64,000 bases of DNA from NCBI RefSeq assembly GCF_001458415.1, contig NZ_CYSD01000031.1:87922-151921 (forward strand). The letters run 5' to 3'. Shown one piece after another: positions 55,201 through 63,147 of the stretch. How positions within the stretch are numbered: the first letter of the stretch is position 1; each line of letters starts with the position of its first letter. The stretch is from Tritonibacter multivorans. GTDB taxonomy: Bacteria; Pseudomonadota; Alphaproteobacteria; Rhodobacterales; Rhodobacteraceae. The position numbers and the translations under genes were made by a program. A model generated the notes under the pieces. The model searched no databases and had not been told where the DNA came from. It worked only from the letters and a program-made list of their open reading frames with translations.

Positions 55201-57550
55201 CAAGCTTCAGCGCCATCAGTTGCATCGGATCAACGCTCAGCAAAGATTTGGGCGTGATTCCATACTTTCCGGGCTCAAACGGCATGTCTTCCAGAAATCC
55301 GCCCCAGCGCGAGTAAATTTTGTCGCGCGCGTTGCGATCTTCGTCAAAATAGAGACGCCAATCCCAACGGTGTTTGGGCACTTCGTCGACGCTGTCCACT
55401 TTGTCGAGAATGTTGCGCCAGAACGCGTCTTTATGCATGGCACCTGGGACTGCCGCGCTTATCCCAACGATCGCGACATCCAATGGTTGCGAAGCCTCTG
55501 CCTGATGGGGCGCGGGATCTGGACGGTTCTGTTGCAGAATGTCGACCGCGTCGTCGGTCAGCGACTTGTGCAGGCTTTCAATTGACTGCACATCCCCCCG
55601 CAGGCTGGCAACCTGACCAATCATGTACATGCCGATCTGAAACTGTTCTTCTGCCTCGGTCTGTTCAATTTCCGAAGTTTCAACAGACCGGCGGGTCCCC
55701 TTTGAGGCCACCCGCAGCGTGCCCATGATCATTTCGTCAAGGATCTCGCGCGTGTCTTCGGACGACACGCTTTCGTCCTGTTTCAACTCGTTCTGCTTAC
55801 CCACAAAGGTTTCGACGAATGGCGTCAGCATGGACCGGCTGGCATGCCCTGGCCCGCTGGCCAAAACCGCAGTATCTGAATGTTCGCGCACCACGTCCTG
55901 GAACTTTGGCAGAACCGCACCCGAATTCACAATTTCCTCGGTGAGAACATAGGCGGTCCCCACAATCATCGCGATTTTGGCACCGCGATCCGCCAAAGGC
56001 GCAACAAGAACCTGCAAAAACGCCGACGAGAAGGCATCGTGCAGCCCGCCCGCAAAGACACAATCCAGATCTTGGCCACGCACCACACCGGCATCAATTT
56101 GCGCGCATAGCGCGTCGACCATGGTGCTCCACAACACAAAGCTCGACAATGGGCCAACATGGCCGCCGCATTCACGGCCTTCAAAAATGAAACGACGCGC
56201 CCCGTTTTCCAAATAATAAGGCAAGAGCTTGGCTGAAGGCAGGTGCAGAAAACACGGCACACCTGCATTTTCAAATTTCACCGCCTGATCTGGCCGCCCG
56301 CCAGCTACAATTGCAAAGTCGGGAGAATTGGCCAGTACGGCTTCCATCTGGGCGTCAAACATTGCCTGCGGCAAAAAGCCCAGAAATCCCGCCCCCCACT
56401 TGGCCTTGCCAATCATAGACTTTGTTTGGCGCATTAATTCCTGAATTTGATCAGGGCGCATCATTGCAATTGCCAAAGTTGGCAGCGCACCACCTTTTGC
56501 AACTTTTACGGCAAATTCAGCATTATCCGATACGCGTGTCATTGGCCCCTGAATGAGAGGCACATCCACCCCAAAACTTCGGGCAAAACTGTTGTCGCGC
56601 GCCAAGGGCAGCTGGTTGGCGGCCACATCTGCTTGTGTCGCAACAGCTTTTCGAACCGCTTTGAACAAGGAGGCAATACTGCCAAAGCGATCCGCATAGT
56701 CTGCCGCGAGCGCCACATCGTGCCCGAGCAGGAAAAGCTCTGTCGATGGATCCTCAAAGCCCACAGCGACTTGACCCAACGCGTCGCGCACCTGTTCGAT
56801 TTGGGACAGTGAATAGGTATCAATGAAGTCGAGGGCGGCTTTGGCACGGGGATGCTGCAAAAGCCGGAGGTATTTTCCTTTTCCCGGATCCCCAACGGTC
56901 ACCGTTTCGGTGCCAGACAGTGACCGCAGCAAATCCTGCGCAGGTCGTGACAGGCCCGCTTCCGGCATCAGCAAAATTTGAGAATCAAAGACAGCCCCCT
57001 TTGCCCCCAAAGCCGCCAGAGCAGCACAGACCTGAAGTGACGTACCACCCTGAATATAAATAGGAATACTGGAGGATTTGCACCAATGCTGAAAGAGGAT
57101 GAAACTGCTTTCTTCGCCAACGAAACCGCCTGATTCATTGCCTTTCACAACCAGACCATCAAGTTCGCCGAACCAGCTCTTGTGTTCACGCCCCCTCACT
57201 TGTGCCAGAAGCCGTAAGGCATTTGGCAAGTGGCGTTCTGGCGAGGCGAAGTATGGTTCCAGCCCATCGGAATCAACAACAAGCCATTCCAAGCCTTGCG
57301 TCACCCACTTGGAAAGCTCTGCGCAAATTGCTTCATCAAGGTAAGGCAAGCAGAGCCCAAACGCCCCTTTAGCACCACTTTTCCCGTCCGCAAGTTTGGC
57401 GAGCGTTTCGGGCAGCCCTGCCAATTGCTCTGCGGTTTCGAACACAGCAAAACCAACGCCTTTGGCGCGCGAAGCTGCAATGGCTGCACCGAGCCCCGCT
57501 CGCCCAACGGGGTTAAAGACGAACAGTTCTAAGGCCGCAAAGTGAGACAT
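49250..57550 (-). CDS. giant PUFA/HglE-like synthase, NMO-NMO-KS-AT-ACP-KR-DH (PKS-A)
   Basis: A 2766-residue multienzyme. Residues 1-215 resemble a nitronate-monooxygenase barrel (LVVKGNESGGFVGEESSFIL). 325-600 is a second, PfaD-like barrel (SFGVDVPLIQGPMTRVSDNA, FEGRECGGHVGPLSSFVLWS), a likely enoyl reductase. KS about 690-1120: Cys879 in DAACASSLAAVYQA. AT about 1240-1540: GHSYGE with Ser1353. An Ala/Pro-rich linker leads to one carrier domain with Ser1860 in LGIDSIKRVDI. KR about 2100-2420: ATGGARGITAE and SYATANELM. DH about 2470-2740: HIVDGNPVLP, exactly HxxxGxxxxP with His2493, and VDGIAQ. It can make fully reduced or unsaturated chains with PKS-C. It is the first gene of the 12-gene operon. 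Confidence 0.93.
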   Translation of the reverse strand: MSHFAALELFVFNPVGRAGLGAAIAASRAKGVGFAVFETAEQLAGLPETLAKLADGKSGAKGAFGLCLPYLDEAICAELSKWVTQGLEWLVVDSDGLEPYFASPERHLPNALRLLAQVRGREHKSWFGELDGLVVKGNESGGFVGEESSFILFQHWCKSSSIPIYIQGGTSLQVCAALAALGAKGAVFDSQILLMPEAGLSRPAQDLLRSLSGTETVTVGDPGKGKYLRLLQHPRAKAALDFIDTYSLSQIEQVRDALGQVAVGFEDPSTELFLLGHDVALAADYADRFGSIASLFKAVRKAVATQADVAANQLPLARDNSFARSFGVDVPLIQGPMTRVSDNAEFAVKVAKGGALPTLAIAMMRPDQIQELMRQTKSMIGKAKWGAGFLGFLPQAMFDAQMEAVLANSPDFAIVAGGRPDQAVKFENAGVPCFLHLPSAKLLPYYLENGARRFIFEGRECGGHVGPLSSFVLWSTMVDALCAQIDAGVVRGQDLDCVFAGGLHDAFSSAFLQVLVAPLADRGAKIAMIVGTAYVLTEEIVNSGAVLPKFQDVVREHSDTAVLASGPGHASRSMLTPFVETFVGKQNELKQDESVSSEDTREILDEMIMGTLRVASKGTRRSVETSEIEQTEAEEQFQIGMYMIGQVASLRGDVQSIESLHKSLTDDAVDILQQNRPDPAPHQAEASQPLDVAIVGISAAVPGAMHKDAFWRNILDKVDSVDEVPKHRWDWRLYFDEDRNARDKIYSRWGGFLEDMPFEPGKYGITPKSLLSVDPMQLMALKLADQALEDAGYADMDRDTREHTSVMIGASGGSGDVGLQYNLRAETPRFSGQLAPHLSDQLPEWSEDTFAGILINVVSGRITNRLDLGGANYTTDAACASSLAAVYQAANELRSGRSRMAIAGGVDTQQSPFGFMCFSQTQALSPRGRCRSFDKGADGIAISEGIVMLVLKRLEDAEADGDRVYAVLKGVGSSSDGKGKALSAPEAKGQLRAMRRAYDQAGYTPADVQLFEAHGTGTVVGDSTELNSTGMLVQAGNTAPRRAVIGSVKTNIGHTKASAGIAGLAKVAMALHHKVLPPHRGVEDPNDVLANDEAPLYLLDDAEPWLAPDGVVRRGSVSAFGFGGTNFHATLEEYTGEYRPQYLINPTQDWPSEILLLSAGDRRGLCEKIEKIQSLLAAGSCLKPRYLSAAYVKTFKSDDAVRAGFVFDNLDQARKKLNALLAHLNTDAKLADGVFLSEAGTPGKVAVLFSGQGSQYTFMHREAAVYLPEMEAALSRADSLLQGSLTRRYGTQKVLSEFLYPRGAYTDKARQDAQKALTSTDIAQPALGAVEAGLWRFLSKRLGLQGDVFAGHSYGEFVAHHAAGVLSFDDLMAVSEARGRLIVEKAADSGQELGSMLALSASRADADALAAEVPDLVVANDNSPTQVILSGPDAAVATALSLAETKNLRATRLPVAAAFHSDLMRPAQKALGEVIDGLAWNAHAAGAVYSNAKAAPHGSDVCAAMTDHLVAPVNFVDQIGNMYEAGARIFVEVGPKAVLSKLVRQILKDRPHVSLTTDEADGRMSHLLTAIAGLAVEAVPMDLERLFDHRGCQDITSRDLDGLGQPAKPSKSGWWINGSGVRRAKDPQKTVGLTAEAALSVPDAAGGIRQPETAQVQSENFTGQMVLAQETASRQKPPHVPAYSQNSSFKQRKGKPVYDSPIQSDSDTTEASVSLGFFQMVARVVESAEAVALSELRAGEPVSQPRASHKRVRVRPAPEALSVTEVAPKLPAATTPMAQKPEPSTTPEPLAVSAPAQAPAMAMAETAAVTSTPVAEATPPAPAKVDLKMALLNVVSDKTGYDEDMLEMDQNIEADLGIDSIKRVDIVAGLVKALPDPVAEKLGDSQRSALNQAKTLDDMLAILTDAETASNFNLAGAGHASTQQDTPTVDPSDDLPRPDQARFVVAARREPLPDDVRSALTEGAFVLVPSGTDLDQAMAEALTAAGHEVHHVEATAMADETTLSNWVKAQAFEPLAGIIHLAALGQAPLELAADPDVWRQQLFASEKSLYVLLRDLDFVPQAHAVAVTALGGTFARDGGGLEMKLQGGSTGVLKSLLREDEGRRCKAVDLDPEQPLSAKVDQIMTETAIQGGRVEVGYPKRERTVFRTELAPIKTGSPEKIGDLKVILATGGARGITAETIRELGAPGVTFVLTGRSALPTAKAGLRDDPKLAELTEVELAKHFVKNDKLSIPEGRRKASRVVAAREMLDCIDALKTTGARVEYMAMNVNSPDAVRVGLEEIYKTHGRIDGVVHGAGVIEDKLLRDIPSDSWDRVVETKVIGLLLLMRNLRSDGLKFFYAFTSVAGRFGNAGQTSYATANELMARIACQWQADLGPDTQVKAMNWGPWAPTTFGAGMVTPETEAKFRAQGVYLVQAQLGADLFRQENRCAGTLRNVEVVFGTAPWEAAEASRSSLHREGPAGLLGQAEPEMGPGGKQKLRIRIDAHHPYLQDHIVDGNPVLPMAVAMEVMASAVARVFGGALEVAAIEDARLYNGVIVAEHSRALVAVLSPQSHGMEEQESVSVKLFTEGDEKRPHYGARFILTAKLPAAPTVDRLGDPAGARQISQAEAYADHLFHGPSFQAVLAAPAVWEKGAVIDTRASFPGELLGDGECKGDRNAWLFDPFLVDGIAQLPLLWGHALKGIFALPLSFGRIERFTSDLSEADRIEFQVVDATPDVITADAILRDHRGTVLMRVSNMQHGIRQAGQLASSPNAETKDPSKGRAA

Positions 57551-57588
57551 CGGAAGCCCCCAAAATACGTTATGAAATCACTTAAAAT

Positions 57589-57617
57589 TGTATATGTGTT
57601 GATTGCTAGAATATTAA
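57589..57617 (-). promoter_or_regulatory. possible sigma70-type promoter of the PKS operon
   Basis: Read on the minus strand: TTAATA (57612-57617), a 17-base spacer, then TATACA followed by AT (57589-57594). Each hexamer matches four of six consensus bases. It lies about 40 bases upstream of the PKS-A start codon in the most AT-rich part of the gap. This is a weak call. Confidence 0.33.
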
Positions 57618-57722
57618 TGATGCTTACACAAGTTAAACGTGTGTGACGATCAATTAACGCCCACACGGAGAACAATGGGCACAACTTGCCCACAATGCAT
57701 AAAATTTAACCCGCCCCGAAAG

Positions 57723-57753
57723 AAACCCACCAAAGCGTAGCCGCTTCGGGTTT
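57723..57753 (-). terminator. terminator-like hairpin after the HlyD gene
   Basis: On the minus strand AAACCC and GGGTTT enclose an inner AGCG/CGCT stem with small asymmetric gaps, and the sequence continues TCTTTC. It is about 190 bases beyond the HlyD stop, so it may partly separate the secretion operon from the PKS operon, leaving read-through possible. Confidence 0.45.
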
Positions 57754-57938
57754 TAAATTTAAGGATTCTGAAAATAGTGCGATCGCGACGAAACAGACAA
57801 AATTCTGATCAGCTTCCGGACTTAGCAGCCCACACTCGGCCAGATCCTACATTCCGGCGAACCAGACCGTAGCTCTGTCCCAATGACACTCAGCCAACAC
57901 TGTCCGCTATCGGCCGAACCAATTCGGCGCGGTTCCTT

Positions 57939-59258
57939 TCATCGCTCATTGAAGGCACGTTCCATGGTCAGCTGCACCGGTTTGAGCATATAGGCTAACA
58001 GCGACTGCTCCCCAGTTGTCATCTCTGCGACCACCGTCATACCGGCTTGAAGGGGGCGGCGAAAATGCCCCTCGCCGACCATTGCATCGCTGAGCACAAC
58101 CGACGCGCGAAAATAGGTTTCACCTGTGCGGTCATCGACCAAAGGCATCGGCGAAATGGACTGCAAACGCCCCTCAACCTTGCCAAAGCGGCGTACGTCA
58201 AATGTATCGACGCTGATGGCAACGGAGTGGTCCGTATTTACGTGACCCACGTCTGAGTTGGGAATACGCGCCTCGACAACCAGTGCCTCGCGGGTTGGTA
58301 GCAGCTCATAAAGCGTTTCGCCCGGTTCGATCACTTCGCCAGGGTTGGGATACGCAACGGATTGCACCACACCACCGGCAGGCGCGACCAAACGCAGCCC
58401 CGCCAGCTTCCTGGACAGATTGTCGTGGGCCACCACCAGCTGGGATTGTTCGTTTTCAAGTTCGCTCCGCTGGGTCAGCATCTCTTCGCGCAAGGTTAAA
58501 GTTTCTTCGGAGCGGGCGGATATGGCCAACCTCAGGGCTGTTTGCGCTTCGGCAAGGCGAACTTGCGCCTCCGAGGCGGCCGCACGTAAGGAATCGAAAC
58601 TGTCTTCTTCCTCCAGAACATCGTTGAGCGGCTTTAGCCCCTGTTTGTACAGGCTTTTGATCCGTTCAAGATTGGCTGCTTTGCGGCTGACGCGCTCATT
58701 GGCGAAACGAAGTGCTTCGCCCAGGATCGACAGGGTTTCCTCCTGTTGGGCAATCGACAGGGATTGGATACGCTGGCTTTCACGATAGAGGTCAAGTGCT
58801 GCCGCCGCGCCGTCAAAGCCATTTTCCTTCAGCAAATCAATCTGAGTGGCAGCGACCACTGCACCGGTATTCAGCGCGTCAAGCACCGCTTTGACATTTG
58901 CCAATTCGCCCCTGTTCGCCTTGAGCTGCCCGTCAAGGACCTCTTGCTCATCGCTCAGATCCGGATGGCGCAGCTCTACCAGCACATCACCCGCCTCAAC
59001 GGTTTGACCATCCAGAACATGAACAGCGGCAACGATCCCACCGCTGAGGGTTTCAATCGCAGGGTAGTCGCCGGTTGGAACAATTGTACCTGGTGCGCGG
59101 GTTATCTGCGGCACATCCGTCTGGCCTGCAAGCACAATTAGGCTGCCCACCATGGCTGTAAACGTCAACGAGATGAAAGTCGCAAAGCGGGGCTGTCGGG
59201 CCCGCTCATTGAGCTTGGCGCGCTGAAACGGGCCCGAGCTAGAAGAATAAGATCCCAA
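57939..59258 (-). CDS. HlyD-family type I secretion periplasmic adaptor
   Basis: A 439-residue membrane-fusion protein. A short cytoplasmic tail is followed by one membrane helix (FISLTFTAMVGSLIVLAGQ), the first lipoyl half (GTIVPTGDYPAIETLSGGIV), long coiled-coil helices (about 105-290, LEEEDSFDSLRAAASEAQVR), the second lipoyl half (LRLVAPAGGVVQSVAYPNPG) and the beta-barrel with the family ending. It bridges an inner-membrane ABC protein to a TolC-like channel, which is not encoded here. It follows the C39-like ABC gene by two bases. The divergent cadherin-repeat protein is the likely cargo. Confidence 0.93.
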   Translation of the reverse strand: MGSYSSSSGPFQRAKLNERARQPRFATFISLTFTAMVGSLIVLAGQTDVPQITRAPGTIVPTGDYPAIETLSGGIVAAVHVLDGQTVEAGDVLVELRHPDLSDEQEVLDGQLKANRGELANVKAVLDALNTGAVVAATQIDLLKENGFDGAAAALDLYRESQRIQSLSIAQQEETLSILGEALRFANERVSRKAANLERIKSLYKQGLKPLNDVLEEEDSFDSLRAAASEAQVRLAEAQTALRLAISARSEETLTLREEMLTQRSELENEQSQLVVAHDNLSRKLAGLRLVAPAGGVVQSVAYPNPGEVIEPGETLYELLPTREALVVEARIPNSDVGHVNTDHSVAISVDTFDVRRFGKVEGRLQSISPMPLVDDRTGETYFRASVVLSDAMVGEGHFRRPLQAGMTVVAEMTTGEQSLLAYMLKPVQLTMERAFNER

Positions 59259-59260
59259 AA

Positions 59261-61345
59261 TTAACCTCCCAAAGCTTTGAAGACGGCCTGGACCTTCTTG
59301 CGTCCGGCGTCACCAGTGTCGTGCACCGCAACACGTTCCCCGTTGAGGAACACAATGCGATCCGCAAGCTGCAGGAAGGATCGATCCGCAGTTGCGATTA
59401 CGACGGTGTGCGCCCCCTTCTGCTGTTGCACCCAGTTTTTGAAACAGCTGCGCCGCGCATCGCTGAGCCCATTTGTCGGCTCGGAAAAAAGCGTCAGCGA
59501 CGAAGGCCGCGCCATGGCACGCGCCAGGGTCAGCGCTTTGATCGCCTCTTCTGGCAGGCGTGCAAGGACTTGATCATTCAGGCGGGTTGCCGCCCCGTCG
59601 GGCAAGAAATCATTGTCCTGAACAAGCCCCATATTCTCCAGTGCCTGTTCAATCGCCGCATCGCTGAGCGACGGGGCCGCAAGACGGAAGTTCTGGGCAA
59701 CCGTGCCATAGAACAGGGATTTCTCGTAGGTGGCATAGGTGACCGATTTGCGCAGCTCGTCCGTGGCGATCTGGCGAATGTCGATCCCGTCATGTTCGAT
59801 GGTGCCAGCAAGAGGCGTGTACAGCCCGTCGATCAGATCCAGCACGGCTGTGCGCGCGGCCGCATCACTGCCCATGACAACCAACAATTCGCCCGGCTCG
59901 CATTTGAAACTGGCCTGCGACAGCAATGGCGCGTTGAGCGGATCCGGCCGATACGTGACGCCCGAAAAGGAAACCGATCCGTTGAGAGTTTTCTGGTGGG
60001 ATTGTTCAAGCCCCAGTTCCATCTCTTCGGGCAGGCGTAGCACACGGTCGGCCTGCACCCGGCTAGCGCGGAACGACAGGATCTGGGGAAAACTGGAATA
60101 GAGCGCCTGCAAGGGCGCTAGCACTTTGGACACCAGCGCAATGGAGGCAATCAGCGCCCCAAAGCTCAACTCTCCTAACAAAGCGCCATAGGCGCTGATC
60201 ACCACGGCACCGACGCTCGCAAGCGCGGTAATGGTCTGTGCAATCGACTGCACCAGAGATTGAAACTGACGCGCAGCGCAATTTGCACGCTCTGCGGTTT
60301 CGGCCAAAGGCAGGCTGCGATCCATCCAATGCTGTTGAATGCCCAGGTCCGCAATCGCCCGTTGGTGCAGGATCGCATCATGCATGGCGGCCTGACTGGC
60401 AGCACTCGCGACAGCTGCCTCTTTGTCGAGCCGCTGCTGATAAGGGATGGTCACACAGCCAAACACCACCAGAAACGCCACCAGACAGAGGGTGAACAGC
60501 CCAACTGCGGGGGCCAGATAGGTCAGCACCGCAAAGAAAATCAGCGCAAAGGGTAAATCCAGCAGCGTGGTCATCACCTGCCCGGTAAACATTTCCCGCA
60601 GGGCTTCGAATTGGCGAAACCGCGAGAGTTGCTGATTGATGTCCGATTTCTGCAATTGCGCCAGCGGCAGGCTCATCAGTTTGCGAAACAACGATACTGT
60701 CAGCTCACGCTCTCCGCGCCAACCGACATAGGACAGTGCCTTTGTCCGCGCATAGCGAAAGCTGAAATCGGTGGCCCCAATGATCACCACACCAATCGCC
60801 AGAGACACCAGCATATGGACCGACCCCGAGGGGATCACCCGATCATAGATCGCCATGATCAATAGGGGCGCAAGCAACCCCAGAATATTGGTCAAAAGAG
60901 ACGAGGCCAAAAGCCAAGGCATCATCGGGCGTAACGCTGAGAACGACGCCTGCACCGTTCCGAAATCGACGTCTGCCTGTTGATTGCTGAACCGGTCAAT
61001 ACGCACCACATCGCATGATCGGTCTTGGGCTGGCCGAAATGAGATTGCTTGGCCGTTGCAGATCTCAAGATGACCGGCCTGCACTGACAACAGAACAAAA
61101 CAGGTCCCATCCTGGCCGATCACAAGCGCCGGGCATTCCGCATCCGTTATCTCGCTTTCACGGCACGTAATACGTGTATGGGGGACCTTCAGATTGGCCA
61201 GAGTCTGGACAATCTCTTCGGGGTGAAGCTGTTCCGACATATGCGGAAAGGCCTCGAGGATCGTCTCCTCACTGTTGCGCCAGCCGCCCACCCGAAGCAG
61301 CTGTTGCAACAGGAAACTTGCGTTTGAGGTGGTCAGCGTTGTCAT
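59261..61345 (-). CDS. type I secretion ABC protein with C39-like domain and degenerate ATPase
   Basis: A 694-residue protein. Residues 1-130 resemble the catalytically inactive C39-like domain of adhesin/toxin exporters, with no catalytic Cys where expected. About 150-440 are the ABC membrane helices (LLASSLLTNILGLLAPLLIM). The nucleotide-binding domain (about 465-694) keeps its outline but not its key residues. Walker A reads VMGSDAAARTAV (near 488), without GKS/T. The LSGGQ position reads ARLPEEAIKALTLARA. Walker B reads LTLFSEPTNGL, Ser for the usual Asp. The H-loop reads VIATADRS, Ala for His. ATG 61345 overlaps the partner ABC gene's stop (ATGA); the frame upstream of it is not coding. 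Confidence 0.9.
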   Translation of the reverse strand: MTTLTTSNASFLLQQLLRVGGWRNSEETILEAFPHMSEQLHPEEIVQTLANLKVPHTRITCRESEITDAECPALVIGQDGTCFVLLSVQAGHLEICNGQAISFRPAQDRSCDVVRIDRFSNQQADVDFGTVQASFSALRPMMPWLLASSLLTNILGLLAPLLIMAIYDRVIPSGSVHMLVSLAIGVVIIGATDFSFRYARTKALSYVGWRGERELTVSLFRKLMSLPLAQLQKSDINQQLSRFRQFEALREMFTGQVMTTLLDLPFALIFFAVLTYLAPAVGLFTLCLVAFLVVFGCVTIPYQQRLDKEAAVASAASQAAMHDAILHQRAIADLGIQQHWMDRSLPLAETAERANCAARQFQSLVQSIAQTITALASVGAVVISAYGALLGELSFGALIASIALVSKVLAPLQALYSSFPQILSFRASRVQADRVLRLPEEMELGLEQSHQKTLNGSVSFSGVTYRPDPLNAPLLSQASFKCEPGELLVVMGSDAAARTAVLDLIDGLYTPLAGTIEHDGIDIRQIATDELRKSVTYATYEKSLFYGTVAQNFRLAAPSLSDAAIEQALENMGLVQDNDFLPDGAATRLNDQVLARLPEEAIKALTLARAMARPSSLTLFSEPTNGLSDARRSCFKNWVQQQKGAHTVVIATADRSFLQLADRIVFLNGERVAVHDTGDAGRKKVQAVFKALGG

Positions 61346-63039
61346 GCAGCCCCCTGTTGCAGCTTGAGGGTCATCGCCGCATCCGCATCCTGGTGCCACG
61401 CATCTTCTGACAATTCGAGCGTGACAGTCCGATCTGCAAGCCGTCTCATTCGGGGATCCGGGCTGGCCATGATGAGTGTCGGTCGCGGCGACAGTGTCGC
61501 AAGACATTGCGACAGCGCATCACGCTCCGCCGTATCCAAAACGGCCGTGGGTTCATGCATCACCAGGATATGCGGCTCCAGCGCGAGCGCTCGGGTCAAC
61601 GCAATCAGTTGCCTGTTCACGGGGTCTTTTTCAAAGGTGGTACCGGTATTGAGCTTGGTATTGTACCCCTTCGGGAGCCGATGAATGCGCTTTTCCAGCC
61701 CCAACTGTGCGGCAAAGTATTTGGCGCGTTCAACCTGCTCCGCATCGCCAAAGGCTGCAAGGTTTTCCAGCAGGCTGCCACCAAGGATCGCGGGTTCGTT
61801 TTCCAGCACCACCAGCGCCTTGCGTCCACGTTGTGTCACCCTGTCCTTTGCTGTACAGCCATCAATCGTGATCTTTCCGTCCGTGGGCGCGCGTTGGCCT
61901 GCAAGGCCTTCGATAAACGCACGCACCATCCAGGGGTTTTTCGCTTCGACCAGCAGGGTGGTGCCGGGGTCAATCGTGAAATCTGCGCCTTCAAAGGCCA
62001 TACCGGATCTATTCAGCCGCGCCATCGACACATTTGAAAAAGCAATGCTGCCCATAATCGGGCTAAGCTGAGTTGCGGGTGGCAGGATGCTTTCTATCGC
62101 GTCCATCTCCTCCAGTTTGGCGCGTGACACCGCCACATTTTCAGATTGCACCCACAACGTCATTAATTTGGTCAACGGCTGGATAATGCGCCCATTGAGC
62201 AGCATGCAGGCAGCCAGTTCGGCAATGCCAATTGTGCCTCGGATCACCAAGAACGCCCCGAACAGCCCCATGGAGGCTACCGTGAGCTGAGAAAACACCG
62301 CGCCAAAATTCTGCGAAAGACCCGAAAACTGGATCAGACGCTGGCTGATCCCCACCGTCTGCTCTTCCAGCATTTCAAATCGGCGGGTCATCTGGCGTTC
62401 CATCCGATTTGACTTGATGGTGGCCATATTGGTCAGCAATTCGGCCAAAAAGGCATATCTACGCCCATCCACCGTTTTGCGTGCCGAAAAAAGCGTCCAT
62501 TGCGCCCGCTTCATAAAGAAGGTGAAGGTCAGTGCCACGCAAAACGCCCCAAGCGGCACAAGCACCAATGGCCCGCCGATCAGGCCGATCATCACCGCAA
62601 ACAGCAGCGTAAACGGCATATCAATTGCCAGGGTCTGGTTCTGGCCGGAATGGTGGTCCCGCAACTGCGACACCGCAATGAAACGCTCGAAATAACAACT
62701 TCGTGGCGCGCTGGAGAAGCTGACCGTATTGGCACTCACCACCTTGTGCATGAAATGCTGATAGTTCGAAATCGCGGCCTCTTCAGCAGAGATATTCAGC
62801 AATACAGACCGCGCCCAGCGTAAAACCAGCTCCATCGCGGCCCCCACCAGCAACACCAGCGTCAGCATGCGCAGGGTTTCGGTCGACTGAAACGGGATGA
62901 CCCGATCAAAAATCAACAGAATGGAAATGGGCATCAACAATGACAGGATATTGAGCGAGAAAGACGCAGCCCCAAGGGGGATGTCTCGTCGTTTCTTTTT
63001 GACGCGACCCAAAAATTCACGCGTTTCCATGCCCATCAT
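61342..63039 (-). CDS. second type I secretion ABC protein with degenerate ATPase
   Basis: A 565-residue protein without a C39 domain: membrane helices (SFSLNILSLLMPISILLIFD onward) then a nucleotide-binding fold (about 335-565). Here too the motifs are lost. The Walker A position reads LLVEAKNPWMVRAFIEGL (near 365), with no Gly-rich loop or Lys. The signature position reads TTFEKDPVNRQLIALTRAL. Walker B reads ILVMHEPTAVLD, His replacing Asp. The switch His is replaced (LIMASPDPR). The open frame is full length, so this is long-standing divergence rather than recent decay. It is the first gene of the operon; ATG 63039, 63036 or 63030 could be the start. Confidence 0.9.
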   Translation of the reverse strand: MMGMETREFLGRVKKKRRDIPLGAASFSLNILSLLMPISILLIFDRVIPFQSTETLRMLTLVLLVGAAMELVLRWARSVLLNISAEEAAISNYQHFMHKVVSANTVSFSSAPRSCYFERFIAVSQLRDHHSGQNQTLAIDMPFTLLFAVMIGLIGGPLVLVPLGAFCVALTFTFFMKRAQWTLFSARKTVDGRRYAFLAELLTNMATIKSNRMERQMTRRFEMLEEQTVGISQRLIQFSGLSQNFGAVFSQLTVASMGLFGAFLVIRGTIGIAELAACMLLNGRIIQPLTKLMTLWVQSENVAVSRAKLEEMDAIESILPPATQLSPIMGSIAFSNVSMARLNRSGMAFEGADFTIDPGTTLLVEAKNPWMVRAFIEGLAGQRAPTDGKITIDGCTAKDRVTQRGRKALVVLENEPAILGGSLLENLAAFGDAEQVERAKYFAAQLGLEKRIHRLPKGYNTKLNTGTTFEKDPVNRQLIALTRALALEPHILVMHEPTAVLDTAERDALSQCLATLSPRPTLIMASPDPRMRRLADRTVTLELSEDAWHQDADAAMTLKLQQGAA

Positions 63040-63131
63040 CGCCCCAGCGGTTTGCCCCCTTCAGCGATAAGATGGGACGCCTTAATCGCGAATGAACCGA
63101 GACTGAGTAAAGCGCTTGATTTTCAATACAA

Positions 63132-63147
63132 TTAGAACCAGTTCCAA
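63132..63147. promoter_or_regulatory. palindrome in the divergent secretion/adhesin promoter region
   Basis: TTAGAACCAGTTCCAA is a 16-base imperfect dyad: TT.GAAC..GTTC.AA. It lies midway between the ABC operon start (63039) and the cadherin-repeat gene (63218), so a bound regulator could control both. The surrounding AT-rich sequence presumably holds both promoters. Confidence 0.45.

Larger units (their letters stand above)
57551..57938. other. intergenic region between HlyD gene and the synthase operon
   Basis: About 390 bases without a gene, AT-rich near the PKS-A start. It contains a hairpin (57723-57753) that could end the secretion operon and a weak sigma70-like promoter (57589-57617) for PKS-A. 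I see no other dyad or repeat of note in it. Confidence 0.6.

Noticed and set aside
61346..61507. A Cys-rich N-terminal extension of the C39-like ABC protein, at first reminiscent of a metal-binding module
   Set aside because: It lies wholly within the coding sequence of the preceding ABC gene; the ATGA overlap at 61345 is the natural start.
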